This document shows positions 37,375 through 49,772 of a stretch of 57,887 nucleotides of DNA, piece by piece. The position numbers and the translations under genes were made by a program. The stretch is from a bacterium. GTDB lineage: Bacteria; Desulfobacterota; Deferrisomatia; Deferrisomatales; Deferrisomataceae. The notes under the pieces are model-generated. The model did not search any database and was not told where the DNA came from. It saw only the letters and a list, made by a program, of their open reading frames with translations. Position 1 is the first letter of the stretch. Each line of letters begins with the position of its first letter. The stretch spans positions 1-57,887 of the forward strand of contig JALUTY010000026.1 of the NCBI GenBank assembly GCA_027021615.1, given 5' to 3'.

Positions 37375-38659
37375 GTCTTTCGCCCTTGGACTTGTTTTCT
37401 TCGTTGGTCTTTTCAACGGCAGAGCGTTCGCCTGAGAACACAAAGGAGTATCCTGAGAACAGGGGGTGGAATGTGTCCAAGACTTCGAAGTCGGCTGCTG
37501 ACCATGTCAGCCGCTGCAGTTCGTCCATTGCCGCCGAGAACGGCATCCCTCGGATTCGTGCATACAGGGAGAGCCCCTTCGTGAAGGTCGGGTACCCTAC
37601 GGATCTACTCACGAATCCGCTATGCTCCAGCAATTCCATGATCGATGCTTCGTCAAACGCCTGCACGTGCCAGGGCCAGATCCCCTCTCGTCGCAGCTCT
37701 TCCGGCGTTCCAGAAATGCGCTCGTTCACGCGGTAGGGGAACAGCCGATGGTTGGGGGTGCTTCCCAGAAACACCCCTCCTTCAACTAGCACGCGTCGTA
37801 TCTCCTGGATGAATCGTTCGGGGCGTCTGAGGTGTTCGATCACTTCGAACGCTACCACGGCGTCGAATCTGTTATCCGAGAAAGGGAGATCCTCGGCGCT
37901 TCCGGTCTGAAACTCGAGCGTCGGGTTGCCCCTCCAGAGGCGACGGGCAACGGCTATCGCTGCCGGGTCGCGGTCCACGGCAAAAATCCGGAGCCTGGGA
38001 TTCGTGGCCGCCATAAGATGGGCACCGTATCCTAGTCCACAGCCGACCTCGAGGACACGACCGCGTACGTTTTGGCTCGCGAAGACATACCGGGACAGCA
38101 CTTCGCAATCGTACGGAAAGTTGTCGCACAGCCCCTGGCCGGGCCGTTCTCCCGTGCCGCAAGGGTTAGACGACGAGATCAGCCGTCTCGCCCCGAGAAG
38201 CCTTTTCACGATCTCCTTTTGCACGCGAAGGATAAGGTCGCCCCCCCTGGTCAGATCGTGAGGTCCTCGGGTTTGAGGCACAAAATCGCCGTCTCCTTGA
38301 AGAGGCGTTGCGTGTACCCTTGCAGAATCGGACGAAGTGGCATGGACCGCGACCACCTCAGGCGCAAGGCAAGCCAACAAAAGTGTCACGTTTCCAGAAA
38401 AATCGTTCAGAGGGAAAAAAGCTTTACGATAGTTGTGGCGTTTGATCTCTTCCAGGGTCTTTCTTGTTTTTTCATTGCTTACCTGCCCGTAGAAATTTTC
38501 CGGTATTGAATATATTTTGCTGATCCCTTTGTTTTTGAGGATCGGTTTTATCTGATCCCTCTGTTTGTCTAGAATCAACGCTGCACAGTCGAACCCTTCG
38601 ACTCTGTCCAGGAAGTGTGGGACAAGATCTCTGCTGCAAGGGAATGCCATAAGTCCCAT
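37361..38659 (-). CDS. SAM-dependent methyltransferase with extra N-terminal domain
   Basis: 432 residues, start at 38659 with GGAAC upstream. A class I methyltransferase fold from about residue 190: motif I VLEVGCGLGYG, acidic end of strand 2 FAVDRD, and motif IV region FDAVVAFEVIEHLRRPERF. The first about 150 residues (FPCSRDLVPHFLDRVEGFDC...) are an unrelated domain that I do not recognise. The 5' third is AT-richer. Probable O- or N-methylation of a sugar intermediate or glycan end, inferred from location. Confidence 0.7.
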   Translation of the reverse strand: MGLMAFPCSRDLVPHFLDRVEGFDCAALILDKQRDQIKPILKNKGISKIYSIPENFYGQVSNEKTRKTLEEIKRHNYRKAFFPLNDFSGNVTLLLACLAPEVVAVHATSSDSARVHATPLQGDGDFVPQTRGPHDLTRGGDLILRVQKEIVKRLLGARRLISSSNPCGTGERPGQGLCDNFPYDCEVLSRYVFASQNVRGRVLEVGCGLGYGAHLMAATNPRLRIFAVDRDPAAIAVARRLWRGNPTLEFQTGSAEDLPFSDNRFDAVVAFEVIEHLRRPERFIQEIRRVLVEGGVFLGSTPNHRLFPYRVNERISGTPEELRREGIWPWHVQAFDEASIMELLEHSGFVSRSVGYPTFTKGLSLYARIRGMPFSAAMDELQRLTWSAADFEVLDTFHPLFSGYSFVFSGERSAVEKTNEENKSKGERHGLC

Positions 38660-38757
38660 GGTTTATATGTTCCTTCCTGTATGTAATTCCGTTCGGTCCC
38701 GCATGCTGCCTTATGGGAAGTCGTTCGTAATCTCTACGTATCCTGGAGCGTGTCGGC

Positions 38758-40281
38758 CTACGCTCCGATTGATGGTTTCGGTATTGTGGGTACAATCCTA
38801 CACGCTGCGTCGGCAATATGTTGCCCAAGGTTTTTCGCAATTTCCGTCATGGCCGTGCCGTGGTCGTACCTTCCCTCCTGAATCAGGGCAGCAGCCCGGT
38901 AGGCAGCGACCATCGCAGTGACTTCGTCAACCGAGAAATCGTCCGTTTGAATGTTGGCTATGTCGAACCAAAGACGACTCAGCTCGAAGTCGTGGGCCAG
39001 ATAACCGTTCTCGGTGCAGATCTTGTGAAACAAAGTTCCTGGAAATGGTTGTGCAAAACGAACGCCTCGGTAGTCAAGATCCAGTTGCCTAAAAAAGTCG
39101 AGTGTCGCTCGGATGTCGCCCAGCGTCTCCCCGGGACTCCCTACGATCACGTACCCATACACTCTCTCGATTCCCACCTTTCGTGCCAGTTGTATTGTCT
39201 CAGAGACCCCGTCGTTTTTGTATAGCCCCTTGTTCATAATGTTTTCTCGCACACGGTCCGAGCCTGCCTCGATCGGGAGGTCCAGTCGATACATTCCGCT
39301 TTCTCTGGCCAGTTCCAGGATCTCCTCGTCGATTTGCCACATGGCGAAGCCTGCCTCTGCCAACCAAGGAAGATCTAGGCTCGCCAGAATTATCTCTTGG
39401 AACAGCTTTTTGGCGAAAGCTGGGTCCTGAAGTAAGTTGTCGTCGTAAAAGTGAACTTCGCGTATGGCAAACTCATTTTTCATGCGACGCAAGTCATCTA
39501 TTATTTTTTCTAGGGAATGGGAACGGAATATCTTGTCGCTCACCGCCGGCAAGGAACAGAAAGTGCAGGAATGGGTGCACCCACGAGTGGGTAAATATCC
39601 CGCCACGGGGAAGGCTTTATGGTGGCCATGAAGATATCCACTGTCATAATGAGACAGATCAATAAGATCGAATGCCGGAAAAGGAACCGAATCAAGCTCG
39701 AAAAGTCCACTCTTCTGATTGCCTACCACCGCGCTTCCGTCTCTTCTGTACAACCCAGGCACCTGCGATAGGTCCCCCCCTCTGCTTAAGTACTGACACA
39801 AGAGAGGGAAAGATCGTTCTCCATAACCAGCAATGACAAAGTCGATCGCGTCCGAGGCAAGAAACACCTCCGGAGACGAGGATGGGGCGATTCCTCCCAC
39901 GACGATTACCGCGTTGGGGAGAGCCGCCCGCAGCAGGCCTGCACAGTGGAGAGCCATGGGAACCTGGTTGTGCCAAGTCACCGAGATCCCAATGAGATCT
40001 GGAGAGAACTTCGTAGCCTCCGCTAAGATCTCGCCATCCGAAAGCCCCATTCGTCGCTGTCTGCCAAACGGCGACTCTTGCCGCCATCGGGACTGGCCGT
40101 CCAGAACACGGGTCTCTACGTAATTTCGCAAGGCTGCGGCCAGAAGAAGGAGTTCCAAAGGAGGATGGGGGTCTTCGTGCCCAACATGAGAATGGTAAGC
40201 GAGGGGGGATCGAAATAGGAGGACCTTGTCGATTTTTCTGGCACCGGCCCGGAGCTTGTTCTTGTTTGTCTGTCTGCTCAT
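38758..40281 (-). CDS. B12-binding-type radical SAM protein
   Basis: 507 residues. A cobalamin-binding-like N-terminal domain (ISVTWHNQVPMAL, VVGGIAPSSSPEVFL) is followed by the radical SAM motif CTHSCTFC near residue 240 and an elongator-like barrel (YGYVIVGSPGETLGD). The layout fits class B radical SAM methylases, which methylate unreactive carbons, or related ring-forming enzymes. In this operon a C-methylation of a sugar is plausible but unproven. A 98-base gap follows it. Confidence 0.75.
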   Translation of the reverse strand: MSRQTNKNKLRAGARKIDKVLLFRSPLAYHSHVGHEDPHPPLELLLLAAALRNYVETRVLDGQSRWRQESPFGRQRRMGLSDGEILAEATKFSPDLIGISVTWHNQVPMALHCAGLLRAALPNAVIVVGGIAPSSSPEVFLASDAIDFVIAGYGERSFPLLCQYLSRGGDLSQVPGLYRRDGSAVVGNQKSGLFELDSVPFPAFDLIDLSHYDSGYLHGHHKAFPVAGYLPTRGCTHSCTFCSLPAVSDKIFRSHSLEKIIDDLRRMKNEFAIREVHFYDDNLLQDPAFAKKLFQEIILASLDLPWLAEAGFAMWQIDEEILELARESGMYRLDLPIEAGSDRVRENIMNKGLYKNDGVSETIQLARKVGIERVYGYVIVGSPGETLGDIRATLDFFRQLDLDYRGVRFAQPFPGTLFHKICTENGYLAHDFELSRLWFDIANIQTDDFSVDEVTAMVAAYRAAALIQEGRYDHGTAMTEIAKNLGQHIADAACRIVPTIPKPSIGA

Positions 40282-40308
40282 AGCGTATTACCTGCCTTAT
40301 GGATACGA

Positions 40309-41127
40309 CTACCAGTTTAGGTTTCGTTCATATCCGAGCTGTATCAGCATGTCTCCAGCGAGCTTTTTGAAAATATCTCTGTGTTTGTCATCGAATGTGT
40401 CTTTCCATCCGCCGTATTTTCCTGTCCGAACATGCTCGGGGGCATAGGCCTTCATTTTAGACAACGATGTCTGCTCAATAATATCGTATATATTGCAGTC
40501 AAGGCCCATGTGGCGGGCTATTTTGAGCACCGCATCGGTTTTGTGCTGCACCATTTCTTCAAAGCTCAGAAAATACACATGCTCTGAAAGGCTCTTGGCA
40601 GACCGGATATGTTCAACCCATTTGGAGACTTGTTGCACAAAAAGGTCATAGTCAAGCAGCAGGCTTCTTAAGGTGCTATGTTTATACTGAGGGTTCTTTT
40701 TTAATATAGTGGGTTGCGTGACGTAATAAAACCAGCTGTTGATCACGTCTCTGCCATCTCGGTAGATATAGATGATGGTTCTGTTTTGCAGCCGATTGTA
40801 TTTTTTTAGAAGGATGGCCGGTGGAGTGTGGCTAACTATTAGAGAAGATGCCTGGTCTAAAATGTTTACGTCAACCGGTATGGCTTGGAGACGAGGGTGA
40901 TGAAACGCCAGCACGGGGCCTTTCTGAGTGCTTTCCAGGTGGTCGATGTAGTATGAAAGGGGTTCGTGGACGTATGTAGAGCAAAGTGCTTGAAGGATTG
41001 CATCAATACCTACAGCTTGCTTATAAGATCGGTATACTCCGTGCTCGTCTTGAATGGCTTTGGCTATGGAGCACGCGAGCAAGGTGCCGGATTTGCCGTG
41101 GCTCAGTAGTAACACTTTGTCTCCCAT
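40309..41127 (-). CDS. Sulfotransferase-like protein
   Basis: 272 residues, start behind GAGGACAT. The PAPS 5'-phosphosulfate loop is LLSHGKSGTLL and the 3'-phosphate segment is IYIYRDGRDVINSWFYY. The C-terminal VRTGKYGGWKDTFDD matches the late PAPS-binding region of sulfotransferases. It would transfer sulfate from PAPS to a hydroxyl of a sugar or small molecule. The gene is clearly AT-richer than its neighbours, so probably acquired. No PAPS-making genes are in this window. Confidence 0.75.
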   Translation of the reverse strand: MGDKVLLLSHGKSGTLLACSIAKAIQDEHGVYRSYKQAVGIDAILQALCSTYVHEPLSYYIDHLESTQKGPVLAFHHPRLQAIPVDVNILDQASSLIVSHTPPAILLKKYNRLQNRTIIYIYRDGRDVINSWFYYVTQPTILKKNPQYKHSTLRSLLLDYDLFVQQVSKWVEHIRSAKSLSEHVYFLSFEEMVQHKTDAVLKIARHMGLDCNIYDIIEQTSLSKMKAYAPEHVRTGKYGGWKDTFDDKHRDIFKKLAGDMLIQLGYERNLNW

Positions 41128-41147
41128 GGGGGATGTCCTCGGATGTC

Positions 41148-42281
41148 TTATGAGCGTTGGCGAGTGCCTTTGGTACCGGGTTGCACGGTTGGCTGGAATG
41201 TTTTGAGTGAATAGTTTGTTCTGTTTATCTTTGTGTTGATGTGTGTATCTTTAGCTATGGCCTTCAGTATCATAGCGCTTATGTTGTGTGTCCCATTTTG
41301 AGGCCTTAGTCTTGATGAGCGATTTCTTGTTCCTGTAGGCGATGAGAGTTCATGTAGCAAGCGGTCAATAACTCCAGAAAGGTACTCTGAAGATACGAGG
41401 TCGTATCTCCCCAACGTTGTTGCTGCCCCTATGTCGGCAAGTCCCTCTGCCGAGCGAGCGTGGTCGTCGGTGAGGCATAGGAGCACCGAGGGTACGCCCA
41501 CGGCTGCGAGCTCGTATGCCGTGACCCCGAACGACGCTATGGCCAGATCGGCCCGTGCCATAAGGGCCGCCACCTCGGACACGTTTTCGACCACCTCGTA
41601 TGTGTGCGAGGCCCGGCAGGTGAGCCGTTGGAGCTCCTCGTGGGCCGTGAACCCGGGACCTAGAAGCACAACTGCGCGAAACTCATCCCGGATCCGCTCC
41701 AGGGCCTCCACTGCAAAGAGTGTGAGTCCCTTGGGATCCGAGCCCCCCATGGTGACCAGGATCACCGGCACCGGGTTCCGGGGCCGGTGAAACCGGCGCG
41801 AGAACTGCCGCCGGAGCACGACCCACTCCCATCCCACGTAGAGGTCTCCCTGAAAGTCGGCCCAGTCCATCTCTCGGACTTGGGGCACGGGGGGGTAAAA
41901 GGCCAAGTCGGCTTCCAGCCGCCGCTCCGAGGGGTCATCCAACGTGGCTACCTGTATGCCGTTTTCTTTCCAGGCCCGTACCGCGGACCGTGGAAGGTCC
42001 GTCCGAAAGTCCATGATAAGGGCGTGGGGACGCTCTTCTGCGAGCCGCTCCTCCATCCACGAGGCCTCGTCCACATCCCCAGGTTTTTCCCACACGAGAA
42101 ACCCTGCCTCACGGATCTTGTCGGCCCCAACGGGACCGGAGGCTACGGCAAACATGACGGCGCATCCATGCACGTCACGGAACTCCTCGGCCAGAGCCAA
42201 GCAGCGCACCACGTGACCCATGCCCACGAACTCGTCGCCGTCGCATCGGAAAAGGATCCTTCGTTGGCCGGCAGAGTTCAT
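41148..42281 (-). CDS. PseG/SpsG-like UDP-sugar hydrolase
   Basis: 377 residues, start at 42281 (GGAGTACC upstream), ATGA overlap with the cytidylyltransferase gene. The GT-B-like fold begins ILFRCDGDEFVGMGHVVRCLALA, the hallmark of PseG (its general-base His is in GMGHVVR). VTMGGSDPKGLT and AIASFGVTAYELAAVGVPS are the nucleotide-sugar-binding region. PseG removes UDP before the NeuB-type condensation. The last about 60 residues are AT-rich, Asn/Thr/Lys-rich and unlike the family; they may be a 3' replacement from the junction with the AT-rich sulfotransferase gene. Confidence 0.78.
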   Translation of the reverse strand: MNSAGQRRILFRCDGDEFVGMGHVVRCLALAEEFRDVHGCAVMFAVASGPVGADKIREAGFLVWEKPGDVDEASWMEERLAEERPHALIMDFRTDLPRSAVRAWKENGIQVATLDDPSERRLEADLAFYPPVPQVREMDWADFQGDLYVGWEWVVLRRQFSRRFHRPRNPVPVILVTMGGSDPKGLTLFAVEALERIRDEFRAVVLLGPGFTAHEELQRLTCRASHTYEVVENVSEVAALMARADLAIASFGVTAYELAAVGVPSVLLCLTDDHARSAEGLADIGAATTLGRYDLVSSEYLSGVIDRLLHELSSPTGTRNRSSRLRPQNGTHNISAMILKAIAKDTHINTKINRTNYSLKTFQPTVQPGTKGTRQRS

Positions 42282-43054
42282 TTCCGGTACTCCTCCGATG
42301 GGACGGCAACAACCCCCCCGGAAGGGGTTCCTTCCTTCTTCTTCCAAATCCGCCTGGAGAGTTCGGCAATCTCTGGGTTCGTCTGAAGCAGGCTGACCAG
42401 ATCGGGGAAGCGGACCGCCTCCCCGGGCCGGCCCAAGCGGTTCCATACGGCAGAGGCGAATTCAAGGTCCTCACGGTCGTCCACCGAGAAGGCAAATTCT
42501 CCCATCGCTTTGGAACACGCCAGGAGTTCCGTACGGAATCGCCCACAGTTCCTCCAAAGGTAGCTGGTCACGTGCTCGCGGTCTTCGAGCGCCTGGACTA
42601 CTTCAGTGAGCCTTCGCAACACAGCAACAGTTGCGATCTCGGTGGTGAGCCCCTCAGGGAATTCCAGGGTACCCACGGCATCCACGCCGTCGCCCCCACC
42701 GCGGAGCAAAAGGGTCACGGCTTCATCGATCAAGTCGGGGCATACGAAAGGGCAGTCTCCTGTCACCCGCACCACCACATCAGCTCCAACTGCCGCGGCA
42801 GCACAGAGGAACCGATTAAGAACGTCATCCCGACTTCCCCGAAACACTGTCACCCCGAGCCGCTTTGCAAGCTCACTCAAAGGGTCATCCTCGGGATGTT
42901 CCGTCGTAGCCAACACCACCTGATCCACCCGGCGGGCAGCCAGACTTTGGCGGATCACATGCCCCAGCAAGGGAGTGCCTCCGATGGGGAGGAGTGCCTT
43001 GCCGGGGAGCCTCGTGGAGCCGAAGCGGGCCTGAATCACCGCTGCCACTTTCAA
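42278..43054 (-). CDS. SpsF/PseF-like cytidylyltransferase
   Basis: 258 residues from a TTG at 43054 with GAGGAGAC 5 bases upstream. A longer frame to ATG 43156 would overlap the upstream gene by 77 bases. VAAVIQARFGSTRLPGKAL is the nucleotidyltransferase signature, and VRVTGDCPFVCPDLID carries the metal-binding Asp. It is of the COG1861 type and expected to activate a nonulosonic acid or related sugar as a CMP conjugate. It is ATGA-coupled to the PseG-like gene, as in spsF-spsG of Bacillus. Confidence 0.8.
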   Translation of the reverse strand: MKVAAVIQARFGSTRLPGKALLPIGGTPLLGHVIRQSLAARRVDQVVLATTEHPEDDPLSELAKRLGVTVFRGSRDDVLNRFLCAAAAVGADVVVRVTGDCPFVCPDLIDEAVTLLLRGGGDGVDAVGTLEFPEGLTTEIATVAVLRRLTEVVQALEDREHVTSYLWRNCGRFRTELLACSKAMGEFAFSVDDREDLEFASAVWNRLGRPGEAVRFPDLVSLLQTNPEIAELSRRIWKKKEGTPSGGVVAVPSEEYRK

Positions 43055-43079
43055 CGGCACGTCTCCTCGGTTTGCAACG

Positions 43080-44024
43080 CTACGGAATTGGCCACGTCGC
43101 GGGGTTGAGAAGCGTCGGGCTGCCCACGTGAACCTGCTCGACCCGAGCCCGGACATCGGAGCCCAGGGGGCCTCGATCCGTGGCCTCCAGCGCCTGGAGC
43201 AGCTCCTCCTCGGTGCGTGGACCGACGAGCACGCTTGAGACCCCCTCCACGCTGAGGCAGTACCGTACCGCGAGCTCCGGCAGGGTCTTCCACGACCTGG
43301 CCGTCTCCTGCATGAGCCTGACCGCAGCGCGCCGGAGCTCGCCCAGCTCGTCCGGGAGCCATCGGGCCTTCGGGGTGAGCGCTCCTTTTAAGAACACGGA
43401 ACGGACGACCACCCCTACGCCGGCCGCCCGGGCCTCGGGGAAGACCCGAGTGGCCATTGCTCGGTCCAAGACGTTGAAGGGCACCTGGATGAGATCGAAA
43501 GCGCCCGCTCGCACCGCTGCCAGGGCCTCGTCCTCGGTGTACACGGTCGCCCCCACGAACCGGATCCGGCCAGCGGCCCGTTCCCTATGGAGCACCTCTG
43601 CCATGTCCCCTTCCAAAATTGTGGGTGCTGTGGCGTTGTGAATCTGGACGATGTCCAGGAGGCCCCTTCGGAGCGCCCTGCGGCTGGCGTCAATCGACTT
43701 CCTAACGTGACGCTCGAGCTCGGAACGCTCCCCGGATGCTCCCACCCCTGTCCGTGGCAGGGCTACCTTGGTGGCGAACAGGCACTCCGGCCGGTTGCCC
43801 AACGCCTCTCCCAGGATCGTTTCCGCGTCGCCGTACGCCGGGGCCGTGTCGAACAGGTTGATGCCCGCGTCCGCGGCCGTGCGGAGGAGCCCCACGGCCA
43901 AGTCGCGGGGGGGCGGGCCGTGGCTGGAGCCGGTTGGGATCCCATACTCGGTTCCAAGGGAGACTGTGCCCACGCTCAGCACGGAGACGCGAAGGCCGGT
44001 CGAGCCCAACGGTCTACGGATCAC
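43080..44024 (-). CDS. Aldo/keto reductase
   Basis: 314 residues from a GTG at 44024 behind GGAGGAACC. The catalytic tetrad is Asp and Tyr in NLFDTAPAYGDAE, Lys in LFATKVALP and His in IVQIHNAT. C-terminal SSVLVGPRTEEEL is the NADPH-binding loop. Overlaps the aminotransferase stop (GTGA). AKRs of this type occur in nonulosonate and other deoxysugar clusters, but the substrate here is not known. Confidence 0.88.
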   Translation of the reverse strand: MIRRPLGSTGLRVSVLSVGTVSLGTEYGIPTGSSHGPPPRDLAVGLLRTAADAGINLFDTAPAYGDAETILGEALGNRPECLFATKVALPRTGVGASGERSELERHVRKSIDASRRALRRGLLDIVQIHNATAPTILEGDMAEVLHRERAAGRIRFVGATVYTEDEALAAVRAGAFDLIQVPFNVLDRAMATRVFPEARAAGVGVVVRSVFLKGALTPKARWLPDELGELRRAAVRLMQETARSWKTLPELAVRYCLSVEGVSSVLVGPRTEEELLQALEATDRGPLGSDVRARVEQVHVGSPTLLNPATWPIP

Positions 44025-45358
44025 CGGGGTTCCTCCTGCCTGCCCTCGGTTAGACGGAAGAAGCCGTCTCGCGCGGGGGGCCCTGAGAGCCGCTCTTGCG
44101 CGTCTCCCTTTCGGGCTGCCTCCGCCAGCTCTTCGAAAACTTCCCCCACGTCGACGAGATACCGATCCAGGTGCTCGTCGCGGTGCGCCCATGACGGCTT
44201 GAACTGGAAAAAGGCCAGGTACCCCCGCTCGAGCATGCGCTTCACGAACAGCGTGGCCAGCACCCTGCCCCCAGGGAGATCGATGTGAAACTCCGGGAGG
44301 CATGGAAGACCCTTGGTCCGGAGCGGGACGCCGGCGTGGTGCGCGGCTCTCCGCCACCCTTCCCTCACCTTGTCCCCTGCGTGCGCGATATGATCCGCGA
44401 CCCTTTCCCTCCGATGCTTACGGATGGCGGCCAAGGCGGCAGCCGGACCGATGCGCTCGGTCCAGTTCGTGCTGCTGATGAAGGTGGACTGGGCCGCGGT
44501 CATTACCGACTCCCGCCCGACGACCGCGGCCATGGCGTATCCGTTGGCCATGGCTTTTGCAAAGACCGCCATGTCCGGCTCCACACCCAGCAGGAGGTGC
44601 GCTCCGCCTGTGGTCATGCGAAAGCCGGTGGTGATCTCGTCGAAGATGAGGACCGTCCCGGTCTCGTCTGCGAGTGCACGCACCCCTTCGAGGAATCCGG
44701 GCTCGGGGGCCTCACCCCGGCGGGGCTCCATCACGATGGCCGCCAGGTCCCGGCCGTGTGTCGCCACGATCGCCTCGAGCTGGTCGAGCCGATTGTAAAA
44801 GAAGGGCAGCGACGTGTTCCGAAGAGCTCGCGGAACGCCTGCGGGGTCGAGCCCGGGCATGAGGTGTCCATCCAAGGCCCGCTCGTCCGCCAGGTTGGCC
44901 GCCAGGTACCAGTCGGACCATCCGTGATATCCGCAAAACGCAACCGTATCCCGACCCGTGTGGGCGCGGGCAATCCGCACGGCCACGGCCATGGCCTCTC
45001 CACCCGAACGCGTGTATCGCACCATGCCGGCCCACGGGTGCAGATCACACAGAAGCTCGGCCAGCTCGATCTCCTCGGGAGCGTTCAAGGTGCACATGAC
45101 CCCCCGATCTACGGCTTCGTGCACGGCCGCGTCCACGTCCGGATCCCCGTACCCCAGGACGCAGGCCCCCACCCCCATGATGCTCACGTCCACGTACCGT
45201 CGACCATCGACGTCTACCACCTCCACGCCCCGGGCCTTGCGGTAATACGTGGGCCAGCCCTCGGGGAGGAACATCTCCGGTCGCTTCGATAGCAACTGGG
45301 TGCCGCCCGGAACCAGGCGCCTTGCCCGTTCGTACAGCAAGTGCGAGAGGGGGGTCAT
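44021..45358 (-). CDS. Class III aminotransferase (glutamate-1-semialdehyde-aminomutase-like)
   Basis: 445 residues, start at 45358 behind GGAGAATT. Fold type I PLP enzyme: YTRSGGEAMAVAVRIAR, FCGYHGWSDWY, LIFDEITTGFR, and the PLP Lys in VFAKAMANGYAMAA. It resembles GSA aminomutase but sits in a sugar operon, so it probably aminates or isomerises a sugar-derived aldehyde or ketone. ATGA overlap with the NeuB-like gene and GTGA overlap with the AKR gene. Confidence 0.87.
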   Translation of the reverse strand: MTPLSHLLYERARRLVPGGTQLLSKRPEMFLPEGWPTYYRKARGVEVVDVDGRRYVDVSIMGVGACVLGYGDPDVDAAVHEAVDRGVMCTLNAPEEIELAELLCDLHPWAGMVRYTRSGGEAMAVAVRIARAHTGRDTVAFCGYHGWSDWYLAANLADERALDGHLMPGLDPAGVPRALRNTSLPFFYNRLDQLEAIVATHGRDLAAIVMEPRRGEAPEPGFLEGVRALADETGTVLIFDEITTGFRMTTGGAHLLLGVEPDMAVFAKAMANGYAMAAVVGRESVMTAAQSTFISSTNWTERIGPAAALAAIRKHRRERVADHIAHAGDKVREGWRRAAHHAGVPLRTKGLPCLPEFHIDLPGGRVLATLFVKRMLERGYLAFFQFKPSWAHRDEHLDRYLVDVGEVFEELAEAARKGDAQERLSGPPARDGFFRLTEGRQEEPR

Positions 45359-46247
45359 CCGCAATTCTCCTTCCAACAAACATTCATCGCGTCCCCGCGC
45401 CCAAGACCCTTGCGCAGCGTTTTCAGAGGCCTCAAACCGTCCAGAGGGTCGGCCCGCCACATGCGCTCGTCCCGCTCGGCCAGCGTGGGCTCCTTGCGGC
45501 CATGCCCGTCGGCCGCAAGGGCGTCGTTGACCTCGGCGATCACCCGTCCGATCGCATCGGGGGTCCAGCAGTGGCCGAAAGTCCACTCCACGCCCGTGCT
45601 GTCGAGGTCCAGATGGAACTCCACCAGGCTCGCTCCCCACCGGTGCACGGCGCGGTGGATCACGCCAGGATTCACGGTGTGGTCCGACCAGCCCGCTGCC
45701 ACCCCAAACCGCTCTCGCAACGTGGCGATGGCCGCCAGGTTGCAGTCCCGGGGCGGCGCCGGATACGCGCTGGTGCATTGGAGCAAGGTCAGGTCCCGAC
45801 AGCCCGCGCTCCGCAGGACCTCCACCGCGTGGTCGAGCTCTTTCAGGTCGGCCATACCGGTGGAAAGCACCACAGGTTTTCCGGTGGCGGCGCAGGCAGC
45901 CAGCAGGTCGTCCCACAGGAGTTCGTACGAGGCCACCTTGTAAAAGTCCACGTGGGGGCGCAGTTTCTCCACCGCGTCGAGGTCAAAGGGCGTGCAGCCA
46001 AAACGCAGCCCCCTTTCCCGACTCCGCCTGCACAGATGTGGGAGGAACTCCGAAGGCAGCTCCCACGAACGCCGGGCTTCCAGCTCCGCGTTGCGGGCCA
46101 AGGCCTCCGGCGCGAACAGCTGGTCCAAGCGGAACAGCTGAAACTTCACGGCCCAGCACCCGATCCGAGCCGCAGTGTCGATAAACCGGAGGCATCGGTC
46201 CGGATCCCGGTTGTGGTTGCTGGAGACCTCTGCGATGAACCGGACGC

Positions 46248-46251
<4 letters not shown>
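45355..46251 (-). CDS. NeuB/PseI-like sugar acid synthase without SAF domain
   Basis: 298 residues, start at 46251 (GGAGAG upstream). The NeuB barrel is clear: IAEVSSNHNRD, AVKFQLFRLDQLF, FDLDAVEKL, KVASYELLWDDLL, KPVVLSTGMAD, LLQCTSAYPAPP and GWSDHT. Standard NeuB/PseI/LegI proteins are about 340 residues with a C-terminal antifreeze-like SAF domain; here the chain ends after the barrel and the next gene starts at once by ATGA overlap, so the lack is not a frameshift. The usual EKHFTLDR is replaced by EFHLDLDSTGVEW. It would condense PEP with an aldose, but the altered site suggests another sugar. Confidence 0.8.
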
Positions 46252-49769
<3,518 letters not shown>

Positions 49770-49772
49770 CCC

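Noticed and set aside
42278-43156. ATG start at 43156 for the SpsF-like gene
   Set aside because: It would overlap the upstream gene by 77 bases and add 34 unmatched residues; TTG at 43054 has a proper ribosome site.
45355-45420. Frameshift loss of the SAF domain in the NeuB-like gene
   Set aside because: The next gene begins by a clean ATGA overlap with its own ribosome site, and no SAF-like sequence appears in other frames after the stop.
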